Shown here: positions 1-8,187 of the stretch, piece by piece | Position numbering within the stretch: the stretch's first letter is position 1 | Layout of the letters: every line of letters begins with the position of its first letter | NCBI GenBank assembly: GCA_001512505.1 | Contig: LFSC01000004.1 | Span: 1 to 35,687 of the forward strand | Length of the DNA stretch: 35,687 nt | Source of the DNA: Clostridiaceae bacterium DTU079 | GTDB lineage: Bacteria; Bacillota; Clostridia; Acetivibrionales; Acetivibrionaceae | Direction of reading: 5' to 3' | Position numbers and translations under genes: made by a program | The notes under the pieces: generated by a model | Database searches by the model: none | What the model saw: only the letters and a program-made list of their open reading frames with translations | Told to the model about the DNA's origin: nothing

Positions 1-1
1 A

Positions 2-97
2 TCAAGAGCTAGAGGTTTTCGAAATATTGAAAACTTTATTGCTATGATATATCTTTTGGCTGGAAAGTTAACATACAATTTTTCCAGTAATAAATGA
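2..97 (+). mobile_element. C-terminal end of a transposase (cut by window edge)
   Basis: An open frame enters from the left edge and ends at TGA 95-97 after 31 codons. Its residues include SRARGFRNIENFIAMIYLL, which resembles the C-terminal tail of DDE transposases of the ISL3/IS204 type, where an Arg-Gly-Phe/Tyr-Arg-Asn-x-Glu-Asn-Phe motif is common. The family call is from memory of that motif. The sequence just after it, with a short hairpin near 127-140, could be the right end of the insertion sequence, but the terminal repeat cannot be confirmed because the other end is outside the window. Confidence 0.5.
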
Positions 98-287
98 AAA
101 TTTAGCGGAATTAATTAACTAATTAGTGTGTTTACCCACACAAAATAGCGAAGCGCCGTAATAAGTATGTTTTATTCGTATAAACACTAAAATATAATAC
201 AGGTAAGCTCGTTTATCAGCGGAACTAAAAATGGGCTATTGTCGTCTAATGTGATACTAAAATCCAATTTATAGGGAGGCAATCTTT
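98..287 (+). other. Intergenic region with likely promoter for the lipoprotein gene
   Basis: No gene is seen here. A perfect TATAAT lies at 193-198; the -35 box is poor (TTTATT near 171). The first part (98-165) probably still belongs to the end of the insertion sequence. A good ribosome binding site, AGGGAGG at 273-279, precedes the GTG start at 288. Confidence 0.4.
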
Positions 288-1073
288 GTGATTAAAAAGC
301 TGATTTTTATTTCTATATGTTTGGCTGGACTATCTTTTTTATTTAACGGCTGCACAGCAAATGATAAAAATAACAAAGAAATCCAACCAATTGAAACTAA
401 AAAATTAGAAGCTCCTATTACTCAAAATGAATTTGTTGATGCTTTTACTTTTCTTAATAATGAATTGCCCGAAGAACAGAAATTTTCCAGCGAAAATGTC
501 CCAAAAGAGCTCTACGAAACAGGCCCTGTTCTTTCTCTTTATATTAATGGTGATACCCCGTACATAGTGTCTTGGATAGATGGTGGTAAGATTTTAATTT
601 TTTTCAAAGCTGAAAACTCAAAGAAAACACCACTCTATATGAATATAGCACCGATAAAGGCGGTTAAGCTAGTAGGAGATCAGATGGAAAATGGTATACG
701 GCTGGTAGAAGTAACATCATATGGTGCCAGCAGTTCTAACCAGAGAGAGAACGTAAAGATTTTTGCAATAACCGGGAATACCGTAACCACTGCTTGGGAT
801 TATGATACATTGAAATCCTATTCACACCCTGTAGAAGGAAAAAACCTGTTTGAATTTGTGATTGAAACCAGTTCCTTCAGTTATTCCCCATGGTATTATA
901 CTAAACCTGGGTACGATGAAAAAGATGTTATGAAGATAATAGTAAATGAAGCCAAAGAAGTTATAGATACGCCTTCTGAGGATTTGGAAAAGGTACTTTA
1001 TTCCAGAAAAACAACCTCTCAAAAAATATTTGAGTGGGACAGTAAACAAATGAAATTCATTGAAAAAAGGTAG
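288..1073 (+). CDS. Putative lipoprotein of unknown function
   Basis: A 261-residue protein. The GTG start at 288 follows AGGGAGGC by 7 bases, so this start is well supported. The N-terminus has two lysines, a hydrophobic stretch (residues 5-19) and Cys22 in the context LFNGC, which fits a lipoprotein signal peptide (Asn at -2 is less usual). The mature part is acidic and rich in Lys, Glu and aromatic residues. I do not recognise a family. The gene stands alone between an insertion-sequence remnant and a convergent hydrolase gene, and it ends inside a strong two-way terminator. It is probably anchored to the outer face of the cell membrane; its role is unknown. Confidence 0.75.
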   Translation: MIKKLIFISICLAGLSFLFNGCTANDKNNKEIQPIETKKLEAPITQNEFVDAFTFLNNELPEEQKFSSENVPKELYETGPVLSLYINGDTPYIVSWIDGGKILIFFKAENSKKTPLYMNIAPIKAVKLVGDQMENGIRLVEVTSYGASSSNQRENVKIFAITGNTVTTAWDYDTLKSYSHPVEGKNLFEFVIETSSFSYSPWYYTKPGYDEKDVMKIIVNEAKEVIDTPSEDLEKVLYSRKTTSQKIFEWDSKQMKFIEKR

Positions 1074-1099
1074 CTCCCGCGAGCTACCCTTTTTCAATG
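1058..1099. terminator. Bidirectional intrinsic terminator
   Basis: Inverted repeat with 19-bp arms (CATTGAAAAAAGGTAGCTC and its near-perfect complement, one mismatch) around a 4-base loop CCGC. Each arm is flanked by A/T runs, so it can end transcription of the lipoprotein gene from the left and of the hydrolase gene from the right. The left arm covers the last codons and stop of the lipoprotein gene. Confidence 0.85.
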
Positions 1100-1115
1100 A
1101 ATTGACCTTTTTATT

Positions 1116-1856
1116 CTATACAGTTTTGTAACTGAAGAAAATGACACTAGCAACCGCTGATTTAACTGTAAGCTGCTGGTGTGTGTTTTGATAATATACA
1201 CCATTTGATATAATATCTGACACACTGGTGCACGGGGATCCATTTGCCTTTAAAAATGCACCGGGGGAGCCACCTGAGGCAGCCTGAGTATCGTAGAAGA
1301 AGTAATAATTTGAGCCGATTTCATCTGTGTTAAACGGTTCCATGTCACTGTACATATGATGAGCAACCCACATTGAATAAGCCCAATAATTAATTGCTCC
1401 AACATAAAATACAGGATTGGTTGCTCCTGTATTCTGACCTCTCATAGCATCGAATTGGCCAGAGGCCAGTACAACACTTCGATAGTCGCTTCCACCATAC
1501 CCACCATTTGCAGCTCTGTTCATGATAACTTTTGCTGAGCACCTGATAGCCTTTTGACGTTCTGCCGCAGTACTTCCTACATTAGAGTTTTCGCCCAAAA
1601 GGCAACGTGCAACGACAGATACATCAGCCTCATTGGCAATTTCAGTTGACGTCCTGAAATTTGTAAAAGTCCAGTCAGATACAACTGACCAACTCGGGTT
1701 TGATTTCACAGAAGTATAGGCATTGCTGAGGTCTTGAAAGGTTGTTAATGAAAGAACATCATAACCCTCGTTAGGAAGTATGATACTGTTGTATGCATTT
1801 GTCATTGCTGTTTTTCTATCCGAAGGAAAGGAAGCATATTTAAAAGTATAACCCAT
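1116..1856 (-). CDS. SleB-like cell wall hydrolase
   Basis: A 246-residue protein. Residues 79-140 match the pattern of the SleB/CwlJ (Hydrolase_2) family of peptidoglycan lytic enzymes: a hydrophobic helix ending in LLGEN with the likely catalytic Glu89, then a second helix with VIMNR (110-114), then SGQFDA near 132. The rest of the domain carries the expected Tyr/Phe-rich strand. The first 75 residues have no recognised domain. No signal peptide is visible, which is unusual for an enzyme acting on the wall; spore-associated or lysis-related delivery are options. The ATG at 1856 follows GAGGAGA. The gene may share a transcript with the 40-codon ORF upstream (1961-2083). Confidence 0.7.
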   Translation of the reverse strand: MGYTFKYASFPSDRKTAMTNAYNSIILPNEGYDVLSLTTFQDLSNAYTSVKSNPSWSVVSDWTFTNFRTSTEIANEADVSVVARCLLGENSNVGSTAAERQKAIRCSAKVIMNRAANGGYGGSDYRSVVLASGQFDAMRGQNTGATNPVFYVGAINYWAYSMWVAHHMYSDMEPFNTDEIGSNYYFFYDTQAASGGSPGAFLKANGSPCTSVSDIISNGVYYQNTHQQLTVKSAVASVIFFSYKTV

Positions 1857-1960
1857 AAAAATTCTCCTCTCATACTTTTGTTTTTAGATTGTTTTTCATG
1901 CTTTAGGATTTTAACAGGTTATTGCAATTATGATAAAAATAGATATTGCATCAACTGCAA

Positions 1961-2083
1961 CTATGGTATATCATATTGAGACAGAGGCTCACTGAATATT
2001 CGTTTATTTAAAAACTTCCGAGGTTCGAGATGAGGGAATATAAAGGAGCCTTTAATGTTATTTGGTGACTTTATATATATCAT
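1961..2083 (-). CDS. Small ORF, 40 residues, with very strong RBS
   Basis: The near-perfect ribosome binding site AAAGGAGGTGA (2101-2091) precedes the ATG at 2083 with 10 bases from GGAGG. The peptide begins MIYIKSPNNIKGSFIF, ends SEPLSQYDIP and stops at TAG 1961-1963. It has no transmembrane segment or secretion signal and I do not recognise it. It lies 104 bases upstream of the SleB-like gene on the same strand. A second ATG 5 bases earlier (2088-2086) stops after two codons. Its 5' untranslated region is interrupted by the MITE-like element at 2118-2379. It could be a small protein, a precursor peptide or a regulatory leader; the support is the ribosome binding site plus the open frame. 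Confidence 0.45.
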   Translation of the reverse strand: MIYIKSPNNIKGSFIFPHLEPRKFLNKRIFSEPLSQYDIP

Positions 2084-2117
2084 AGCATGTTCACCTCCTT
2101 TCGTTTACAAGGGAATA

Positions 2118-2379
2118 TAGTTAATTGCGAAACTCTGAAGTCCTTGCCAATGCTGTATTTTTACTGCTTTATTATAGGATTCTCCTCCGCAAAACTCCAA
2201 AACCCTATATTTTTAAGCCATTTGCATGTGGATAACTTTACTGGAAATTGTTTATAACTTTCGGCTTTTTATGTTAGGTTTCAAAAATTTGTAATTCTGT
2301 GTCTCGGAACCCGCATTGTACCATTAAAACTTTTTCAAGTTATCCACATTTTTCGGTTTTTTAGTTTCGCAATTACCTA
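2118..2379. mobile_element. 262-bp MITE-like element with TIRs and 11-bp target duplication
   Basis: The ends are TAGTTAATTGCGAAACT (2118-2134) and the inverse of TAGGTAATTGCGAAACT (2363-2379): 17-bp terminal inverted repeats with one mismatch. Directly outside both ends is the identical 11-mer ACAAGGGAATA (2107-2117 and 2380-2390), as expected for a target-site duplication. Inside is a second, perfect 13-bp inverted pair, ATGTGGATAACTT (2226-2238) and its complement (2337-2349), each containing the DnaA-box consensus TTATCCACA. No open reading frame of note is present. The 11-bp duplication is in the range known for IS4-type elements, but the parent element is not in the window. Confidence 0.75.
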
Positions 2380-2521
2380 ACAAGGGAATAATCTTATTCC
2401 TTTGCTATATAAGACAGGAGAAGAGGGAAAAATGTTTCATAATTTCCTAAATTCGGTTTATATTTCCTACTAAGGTGGGTAAAAAGTCTCATCTGTTGTA
2501 GGTATAATTTACTTTTAACTG

Positions 2522-2553
2522 AAGGCCACGTTCCAGAATAAGAACGTGGCCTT
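2522..2553. terminator. Hairpin after the RHS pseudogene
   Basis: 12-bp perfect inverted repeat AAGGCCACGTTC / GAACGTGGCCTT around an 8-base loop, just past the stop codon of the RHS gene on the minus strand. The T-run after it is weak (TTCAGTT), so termination efficiency is uncertain. Confidence 0.6.
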
Positions 2554-2554
2554 T

Positions 2555-5500
2555 CTATACCGATTTGTTGCTGTTCACCATGTTTTTGTTATTACCTCGT
2601 AAAAAACATAACACTGGGTTGTTGTGGGAATACGTATACAAATTCAAGCTCAGCGGGTCATTTATGTCACCGCTATACGTATCCTCCTGTAAAAACTTCG
2701 CCGTCTCAGGATCATAATACCTTGCATTGAGGTAATATAGCCCGGTTTCTCCATCGTAGAAGTAGCCAGAATACTTTATATTGTTCTTTTCGTTTTCAAA
2801 TCCGTCCCTGTTCGTGTCGGCATGGCAATAATCGATTTTCCTAAGGAGCAATCTCTTCAATAATGTTACGTCCGTACTGTCTATGCTTTCGTCACCGTTT
2901 AAGTCTGCTGCAATCCTGCCCTCATCCGACAGATTTCCGTATTTTCTGAGAATATACCTTTTTATTATGGTTAAATCTATGCTGTCTACATTTATATCTC
3001 CATTTATGTCTCCATATTTTATGCTTTCGGTCTCAACACCCCATTCGTCGTAGTAATATTTTTCTACAAGTTTCCCTTCTTCATTGACAAGCCTTGTTAC
3101 GTCCGCATGACCGTTGTACATACAATAGAGCATTTCACCGTCAATCATTCTTGATATCAGGTTTATACCGTATACATTCCATACCAGGGCGTCCGGGTCA
3201 TTCGTACTTGCTTCAAATAATACTTTGTCATATTCATAAGTATAGTTATTCTTATTTACTAATTCAATATTTCCGTTACTGTTAAACTTTTTTACTTCTT
3301 TGCTCGTTCTCAGCCCTTCTTGTTCTTTCCTACGGAGTCTTCAATTACGTTTCCATTTATATCGGTTTTCCATATTTGAGTAACAGTACCTTGGGCATAG
3401 GCGTTTGACTCAGCAGGATTCTCTATTTGTGTAGTCTTTGTATATGTAATTGTTCCGTCTGCGTTCTGATCATATGACATACTTGTTAAAGCAATGTATT
3501 CAACCATGCTTCCGGTATTTGAAGCTCCCTTTAATGTCTTTTGCAAAACAACATTTCCAAGGCTGTCATAATCGTACCATATACTGAAATCCTTGTTGCG
3601 AGATGCTTCTTCAGGATATGTAACAGTCTCAACATTATTTGAAAGTGTATAGGTATAAATAGTACCCATTGCATTCTTTATGGTTTCGTCGATACTTTTG
3701 CTGTTTACCGATGCTCTCTTATACTCCTTTCCTTCAACCACTTTAACAATGTTATCATTCGAATCGTACTCAAATGCTTTTATTACAAAGCCTGTCTCCT
3801 TCTTCTGCATTTCACCCGAATGAACATCGTATTCATAGACCTCTCCACAAAACTCTTTTGTCCTAACCCTTCCCATAAGGTCATAAGTGTATTTTGTTTT
3901 ACTTCTTGCATTGTCAACAGAGTATTTCTCAATAGGATTCTGTTACCCTTGTGCCATAGTATCAAAGCTTCCGGGCAATGCTTCTTGTACAAGCCTTCCT
4001 GCATTGTCATATGCATATGAGTTGACAACATCCTTCCATTCTCCGTCTTCCTCAAGCTTGTCTATGGATACTAAAAGCTGTCCCCTTCCGTCGTAGTAAT
4101 ACTCGCTCAGAGAATGAATTTTCTCCTCTCCGTCGGTATAAACGGCTTTCATCTCGGATTTTGTAACATTTCCTTCCCAGTCATATTCGTTTGATTCCTT
4201 TAAGTATTCAAGTTCCTTTCCATACTCATCCTTAACACCATAATAGAATGTATCCGTTACCCTACCCATGTTGTCATATTCGTATTCAATCCTGTTGTTT
4301 GAAGGACCCGTATATGTTTTAACGTTGCCGTCTTTATCGTATTCATACCTTTCCCGATATTGACGGTTCTCCGGAAACCAAGGGCACATTGCCGATATAA
4401 TTCCACTCATTGGTAACACTTCCCAGTTCATTGTATGAGTATTTTTTCACATTGGCTTTTCTGTCCTTGGGCAACGGAGTCTTATCGCTTATATTCAAAA
4501 TTTCCACAGCATCAAGCCAATTAACTTCATAATCCAAAAGTCCGTCATCCGTGTAGCCATACTTGGTTATAAAATAACTTATCCAATTATTTTCTTCTTT
4601 GTGTGCCATTAGCGATACATCCAATAACCCTTGGCTGTTGTAATAGTAAACGCTTCTTGATGCAAGAGTGTAGAATGTAGAACCGTACTTTATATTCTTG
4701 TTATAAACGCTTTCGCTTTTTAAATTGCCGTCGCCGTAATACTCTTTGTAGATTTTTCCGTAAGGATTCTCTATTATGGTCTCCCGTCCTTCATAGTCAA
4801 AATACGTATCCGTCCTGAGGGATGTATTCTCATCAATATACTTTATATGCACTTTTTTAGAGGCTTTTTTCGGGCTCAATCCTTCTATGCTTTCTCCTTT
4901 AATATAAATGGACTCTTCAAGTAAAACTTCTTCATTACCATATACTGGATCAATGAATTTTTGTCTCGTAATCCTCCCAAGCCCGTAGTACTCATAAATA
5001 TACTCTGCTCCAGATGGAGTTGTTTCTCTTTCTATATTTCCGTTAGCATTATAAATGTATCGGGTTATATTGTTCTCAGGATCTTGATAAGTCTTTACAA
5101 GTCCGTTGTCATAATAAGTATATATATGACAATCCCTTTCCAAGCTGTCTGCTGCCGAAGGATCCCTATGATATACATTAGGAGATACTTCCCTTATTTT
5201 TCTGCCGAACTTGTCATATACGATTAGTGAAGTGCTTTCCATTGCCTCTTCAGCATTCCTCAAAGTTGTCTTTACAGGATTGAGCTTTGAATCGTACTGA
5301 ATAATTTCAATATTTCCCGAAGGCTTTATACTGGCACAAACATAAAATATACCTCTCTCATAGCTGTTATTGGGAGCTTCCACAGATATCAGGCTTCCGT
5401 TTACATCACAATATACAGGAGTTGTAAAGATTCCATATCTATGTCCCGTATATGTAATCCTGTCTCCTATTTTTTCCTTTATCAATTCCCCGGCATCGTT

Positions 5501-5905
5501 GTAGTCAAATTCCTCTACAACCCATTCTTTTTTGTCTGCGTATCTAAGGGTTGATTTTGTTTTTACCAATCCATACACGTTCTTATCAAGATAATATTCG
5601 TAAACAGTATTGTCTTTTTTAGTCCCCTCATCAAAGGAAACACTCTTTAAATATACTTTTTCCGGCCGGTTAAGAGCTTCATATGTATATTGTTTTACTA
5701 CAGTATGCCCTTTGGCATTATTAATTTCCTTTAATAGATTGTTAAGGCTGTCATATTCATACTCCAAACTACTTCCATCGGGTTTTACTATTTTTGTAAT
5801 ATTTCCCATTTCATCTTTTTCAGTAACCGTGGTTTGACCGTTTACATCGGTTACATCATAATCTTGCATTATAAAAATGCAAAATATCATTTTTCTTATG
5901 TGCAT
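2555..5905 (-). pseudogene. RHS/YD-repeat protein gene, 5'-truncated and broken, with internal dockerin
   Basis: Four reading blocks on the minus strand make one RHS protein of about 1,100 residues: 5905-4343, about 4375-3943, 3940-3310 and about 3335-2555. They carry many YD repeats of the form YxYDxxGN/R. The RHS core lies near the C-terminus (YDGETGLYYLNARYYDPE, then NLYTYSHNNPV). Between blocks there is a frameshift (about one base lost near 4345-4375), an in-frame TAA at 3943-3945, and another frameshift near 3325-3340. The 5' end is cut: YD sequence starts abruptly near 5870 and no signal peptide precedes it. After NNPV only 18 residues follow, so there is no toxin tip. RHS proteins are usually large secreted or surface shells. 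A dockerin sits between the YYYDEWG motif and the core. I read this as a dead gene, though the blocks remain well conserved, so the decay looks recent. Confidence 0.85.
2825..3013 (-). other. Type I dockerin domain inside the RHS core
   Basis: About 63 residues with two duplicated calcium-binding loop-helix segments. The first is GDINGDINVDSIDLTIIKRY and the second, 34 residues on, is DLNGDESIDSTDVTLLKR. Calcium ligands at loop positions 1, 3, 5, 9 and 12 (D, N, D, D, D) are present in both. Positions 10-11 are Ser-Ile and Ser-Thr and the helices carry Lys-Arg, the recognition pattern known from C. thermocellum type I dockerins that bind scaffoldin cohesins. Dockerins normally sit at a protein end; here the domain is followed by the RHS core hallmark. 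The block of the gene that holds it is itself intact. Confidence 0.9.
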
Positions 5906-5911
5906 TAAAAA

Positions 5912-5963
5912 AGTGAAGAAAATATAATGGAAACTTATGTTCCTTCCATACTTTCTTCACCTT
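5912..5963 (-). terminator. Imperfect hairpin next to the truncated RHS end
   Basis: On the minus strand GGTGAAGAAAGTATGGAA pairs imperfectly with TTCCATTATATTTTCTTCAC and is followed by TTTTTTA, so it resembles an intrinsic terminator. It lies between the pgsA terminator and the cut end of the RHS gene and has no gene of its own upstream. It may have ended a gene that has since been deleted, or mark the rearrangement junction. Confidence 0.45.
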
Positions 5964-6019
5964 GCATCCATCAATAATCTTATAAAAAATTATTGAAATT
6001 TTATAACCCAACAAAAAAG

Positions 6020-6063
6020 AAAACGCCGCTGTTATTGATTGAGATCAATAACAGCGGCGTTTT
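6020..6063 (-). terminator. Intrinsic terminator overlapping the pgsA 3' end
   Basis: 20-bp perfect inverted repeat (AAAACGCCGCTGTTATTGAT and complement) around a 4-base loop, followed on the minus strand by a T-rich tail. The last codons and stop of pgsA (stop at 6032-6034) form part of the stem, so the gene and its terminator overlap. This ends the rimO-pgsA transcript. Confidence 0.9.
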
Positions 6064-6646
6064 TCACAATATAATCATACGCTGAATAAATGGTTGCCAC
6101 AATGGCAATAAACATCAGGTACATTTCAAGAGGAAAACCGAACAATTTATTTACATAATATTTCATAAGCACAGCCAATATAGCTATAATCTGAGTCACC
6201 GTCTTTATTTTTCCCCATTTGCTGGCGGCAATAACTATTCCGTCACTGGCAGCCACAAGCCTTAGCCCGGTAATCATAAACTCTCTTCCTATAATAATAA
6301 CGGCAGCCCATGTCGACAATTCATCCCTTTCCACAAGAGCAATAAGGGCAGCTGCAACCAACAGCTTATCGGCTATGGGGTCCAAAAACTTTCCGAACCT
6401 TGTAACCTGTTTTCTTTTTCTGGCTATGTACCCATCCAAACCATCGGTACTGGCAGCTACAAAAAATAAAAACGCTGCTATATAATTCCCGTAATTTTTA
6501 ATAAAATGATTCACCGCCTCCAGTTGGGGGCTCATGAAGCTCAGAAAACTACTGTTTATTATCCAATCCGGAATAGGTACAATAATCAGCAAAAAAATAG
6601 GTACCAACAAAATCCTTGATATAGTCAGTTTATTTGGAAGATTCAT
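6032..6646 (-). CDS. pgsA: CDP-diacylglycerol-glycerol-3-phosphate 3-phosphatidyltransferase
   Basis: A 204-residue integral membrane enzyme that joins CDP-diacylglycerol and glycerol 3-phosphate to make phosphatidylglycerol phosphate, the first step to phosphatidylglycerol and cardiolipin. The CDP-alcohol phosphotransferase signature D-x2-D-G-x2-A-R-x8-G-x3-D-x3-D is complete: D68, D71, G72, A75, R76, G85, D89, D93. Several hydrophobic helices surround it (about 9-28, 55-66, 95-105, 120-135, 150-190). Start ATG at 6646 follows GGAGAG. It overlaps the end of rimO by 17 bases, so the two are co-transcribed. rimO-pgsA pairing is common in Firmicutes, often followed by cinA-recA, which are absent here. 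Confidence 0.95.
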   Translation of the reverse strand: MNLPNKLTISRILLVPIFLLIIVPIPDWIINSSFLSFMSPQLEAVNHFIKNYGNYIAAFLFFVAASTDGLDGYIARKRKQVTRFGKFLDPIADKLLVAAALIALVERDELSTWAAVIIIGREFMITGLRLVAASDGIVIAASKWGKIKTVTQIIAILAVLMKYYVNKLFGFPLEMYLMFIAIVATIYSAYDYIVKNAAVIDLNQ

Positions 6647-7988
6647 TTACAACCTCTCCTATTAAATCATAATCATCAATATTAAGTATTTTTACGTTTA
6701 CAAACTCTCCGGCCTTAAGCGGTTCCTGACTTGTAAAATAAACGAAGCCGTCAATATCCGGAGCTTCCCCGTAGGTTCTCCCGTAATAGAATATTCCGTC
6801 TTCAGAAACACCTTCTACCAGAGTTTTATATATCTTATTCAACCGGCTTTCATTATGCCTTACTGTGATTTCTCTCTGTATCTGCATTATGTCGCTTCTT
6901 CTGGAATCCTTAACACTCTTTTTGATCTGCGGCTTTAAATCATATGCAGGTGTTCCTTCTTCCCGAGAATAGGTAAACACACCAAGTCTTTCAAATTTAG
7001 ATTCCCGTACAAAATCATAGAGAATTTTAAAGTCCTTCTCATCTTCTCCGGGAAAGCCGACTATCAAAGAGGTTCTTAAAACAAGGCGGGGTATTGAAGC
7101 TCTAAGCTTGGCCAAGGTATTTTTTATAACCTCACTGTTTCCTCTTCTCCCCATCATCTTAAGTATTTTGTCGCTTGCATGCTGAATAGGTATGTCCAGA
7201 TACTTCACAACCTTATGGTTATCCGCAATTTCTTGTATCAATGCATCATCAATTTCCTCAGGGTAGCAATAAAGAAGCCTGATCCATTCAATCCCATGAA
7301 TACCGCTGATTTTTTCGATTAAATCCACCAGCTTTTTTTCACCGTAGAGATCCTTTCCATACACTGTTACATCCTGAGCCACCAGAATAACTTCCTTTAT
7401 TCCGTTTTGGGCTAAAGATTGCGCCTCAGAAACAATATCCTCCATGCTTCTGCTTCTATAAGGACCGCGTATAGAGGGAATAATACAGTAAGTACAGCAA
7501 TTATCGCATCCTTCGGCTATTTTTAAATAAGCATATCCTTTATTTGTTGAGATCAAGCGGTCATTGGTCAGATACTCAATACCGCAGTTGTTATCACAGT
7601 ATAGGGACTCGGAAGAAATACCCTCAATGCCGTTATTGTAAGCTTTGTCAATAATCCCGGCTATCTCCCCGTAACCTGATACGCCAACAACAAAATCCAC
7701 CTCGGGGATCTCCTTTTTTATCTCATCCTTGTATCTCTGGGCGAGACAACCTGCAACCACCAAAAGCTCACATTTGCCTTTTTTATAATCAGCCATTTCC
7801 AAGATGGTATTTATCGATTCTTCCTTTGCAGATTCAATAAATCCACATGTATTTACAATTATAACATTGGCTTCTTCTTTCTCCGCTGTAATTTCAAAAC
7901 CTTTTTTCTTCAGTAATGCCAGCATTATTTCACTATCAACAAGATTTTTAGGACATCCCAGTGAAACAACACCTATTTTCTTATTCAA
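6630..7988 (-). CDS. rimO: Ribosomal protein S12 methylthiotransferase RimO
   Basis: About 452 residues. A radical SAM enzyme that adds a methylthio group to an Asp of ribosomal protein S12. Domain order: N-terminal UPF0004 domain with three cluster cysteines (SLGCPKN at the start, NTCGF near 50, AGCLAQR near 84); radical SAM core with CDNCCTYC, giving the CxxxCxxC motif near 170; C-terminal TRAM domain. The IIPSIRGPYRSR stretch after the cysteines is typical for RimO rather than MiaB. I place the start at TTG 7988 because GAGG lies 8 bases before it; a GTG at 7997 would fall inside that ribosome binding site. It is the first gene of the rimO-pgsA pair. Confidence 0.92.
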   Translation of the reverse strand: MNKKIGVVSLGCPKNLVDSEIMLALLKKKGFEITAEKEEANVIIVNTCGFIESAKEESINTILEMADYKKGKCELLVVAGCLAQRYKDEIKKEIPEVDFVVGVSGYGEIAGIIDKAYNNGIEGISSESLYCDNNCGIEYLTNDRLISTNKGYAYLKIAEGCDNCCTYCIIPSIRGPYRSRSMEDIVSEAQSLAQNGIKEVILVAQDVTVYGKDLYGEKKLVDLIEKISGIHGIEWIRLLYCYPEEIDDALIQEIADNHKVVKYLDIPIQHASDKILKMMGRRGNSEVIKNTLAKLRASIPRLVLRTSLIVGFPGEDEKDFKILYDFVRESKFERLGVFTYSREEGTPAYDLKPQIKKSVKDSRRSDIMQIQREITVRHNESRLNKIYKTLVEGVSEDGIFYYGRTYGEAPDIDGFVYFTSQEPLKAGEFVNVKILNIDDYDLIGEVVNESSK

Positions 7989-8187
7989 AATATACACCTC
8001 ATTAAAATTATAATATATTCAAAACTATAAAATCGCAGCATATAACAGATTTACAATATAACGATTATATCATTTATTTAACGATTATTGCATCATAAAC
8101 TATAATGTTGCATCATAGATTCTAATAATACATCGTCGATGTACATAAATATACACAATTACATTATTCACCGTTAAAAAGAAAATG
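7989..8187 (-). promoter_or_regulatory. AT-rich intergenic region with a 10-bp direct repeat
   Basis: About 200 bases with no gene. TTGCATCATA occurs twice (8088-8097 and 8108-8117), 20 bases apart, or two helical turns, and ACGATTAT also occurs twice just before. The spacing suits a site for a dimeric regulator acting on the rimO promoter, but this is inference. I see no clear terminator after the small coiled-coil gene. Confidence 0.3.

Noticed and set aside
2226..2349. Replication origin based on two perfect DnaA boxes
   Set aside because: Only two boxes, no DnaA or DnaN gene, no AT-rich unwinding element, and the boxes are arms of a MITE-like repeat.
3783..4055. Separate 90-codon ORF inside the RHS region
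   Set aside because: It is a shadow frame; the YD-repeat pattern runs in another frame across the TAA at 3943-3945.
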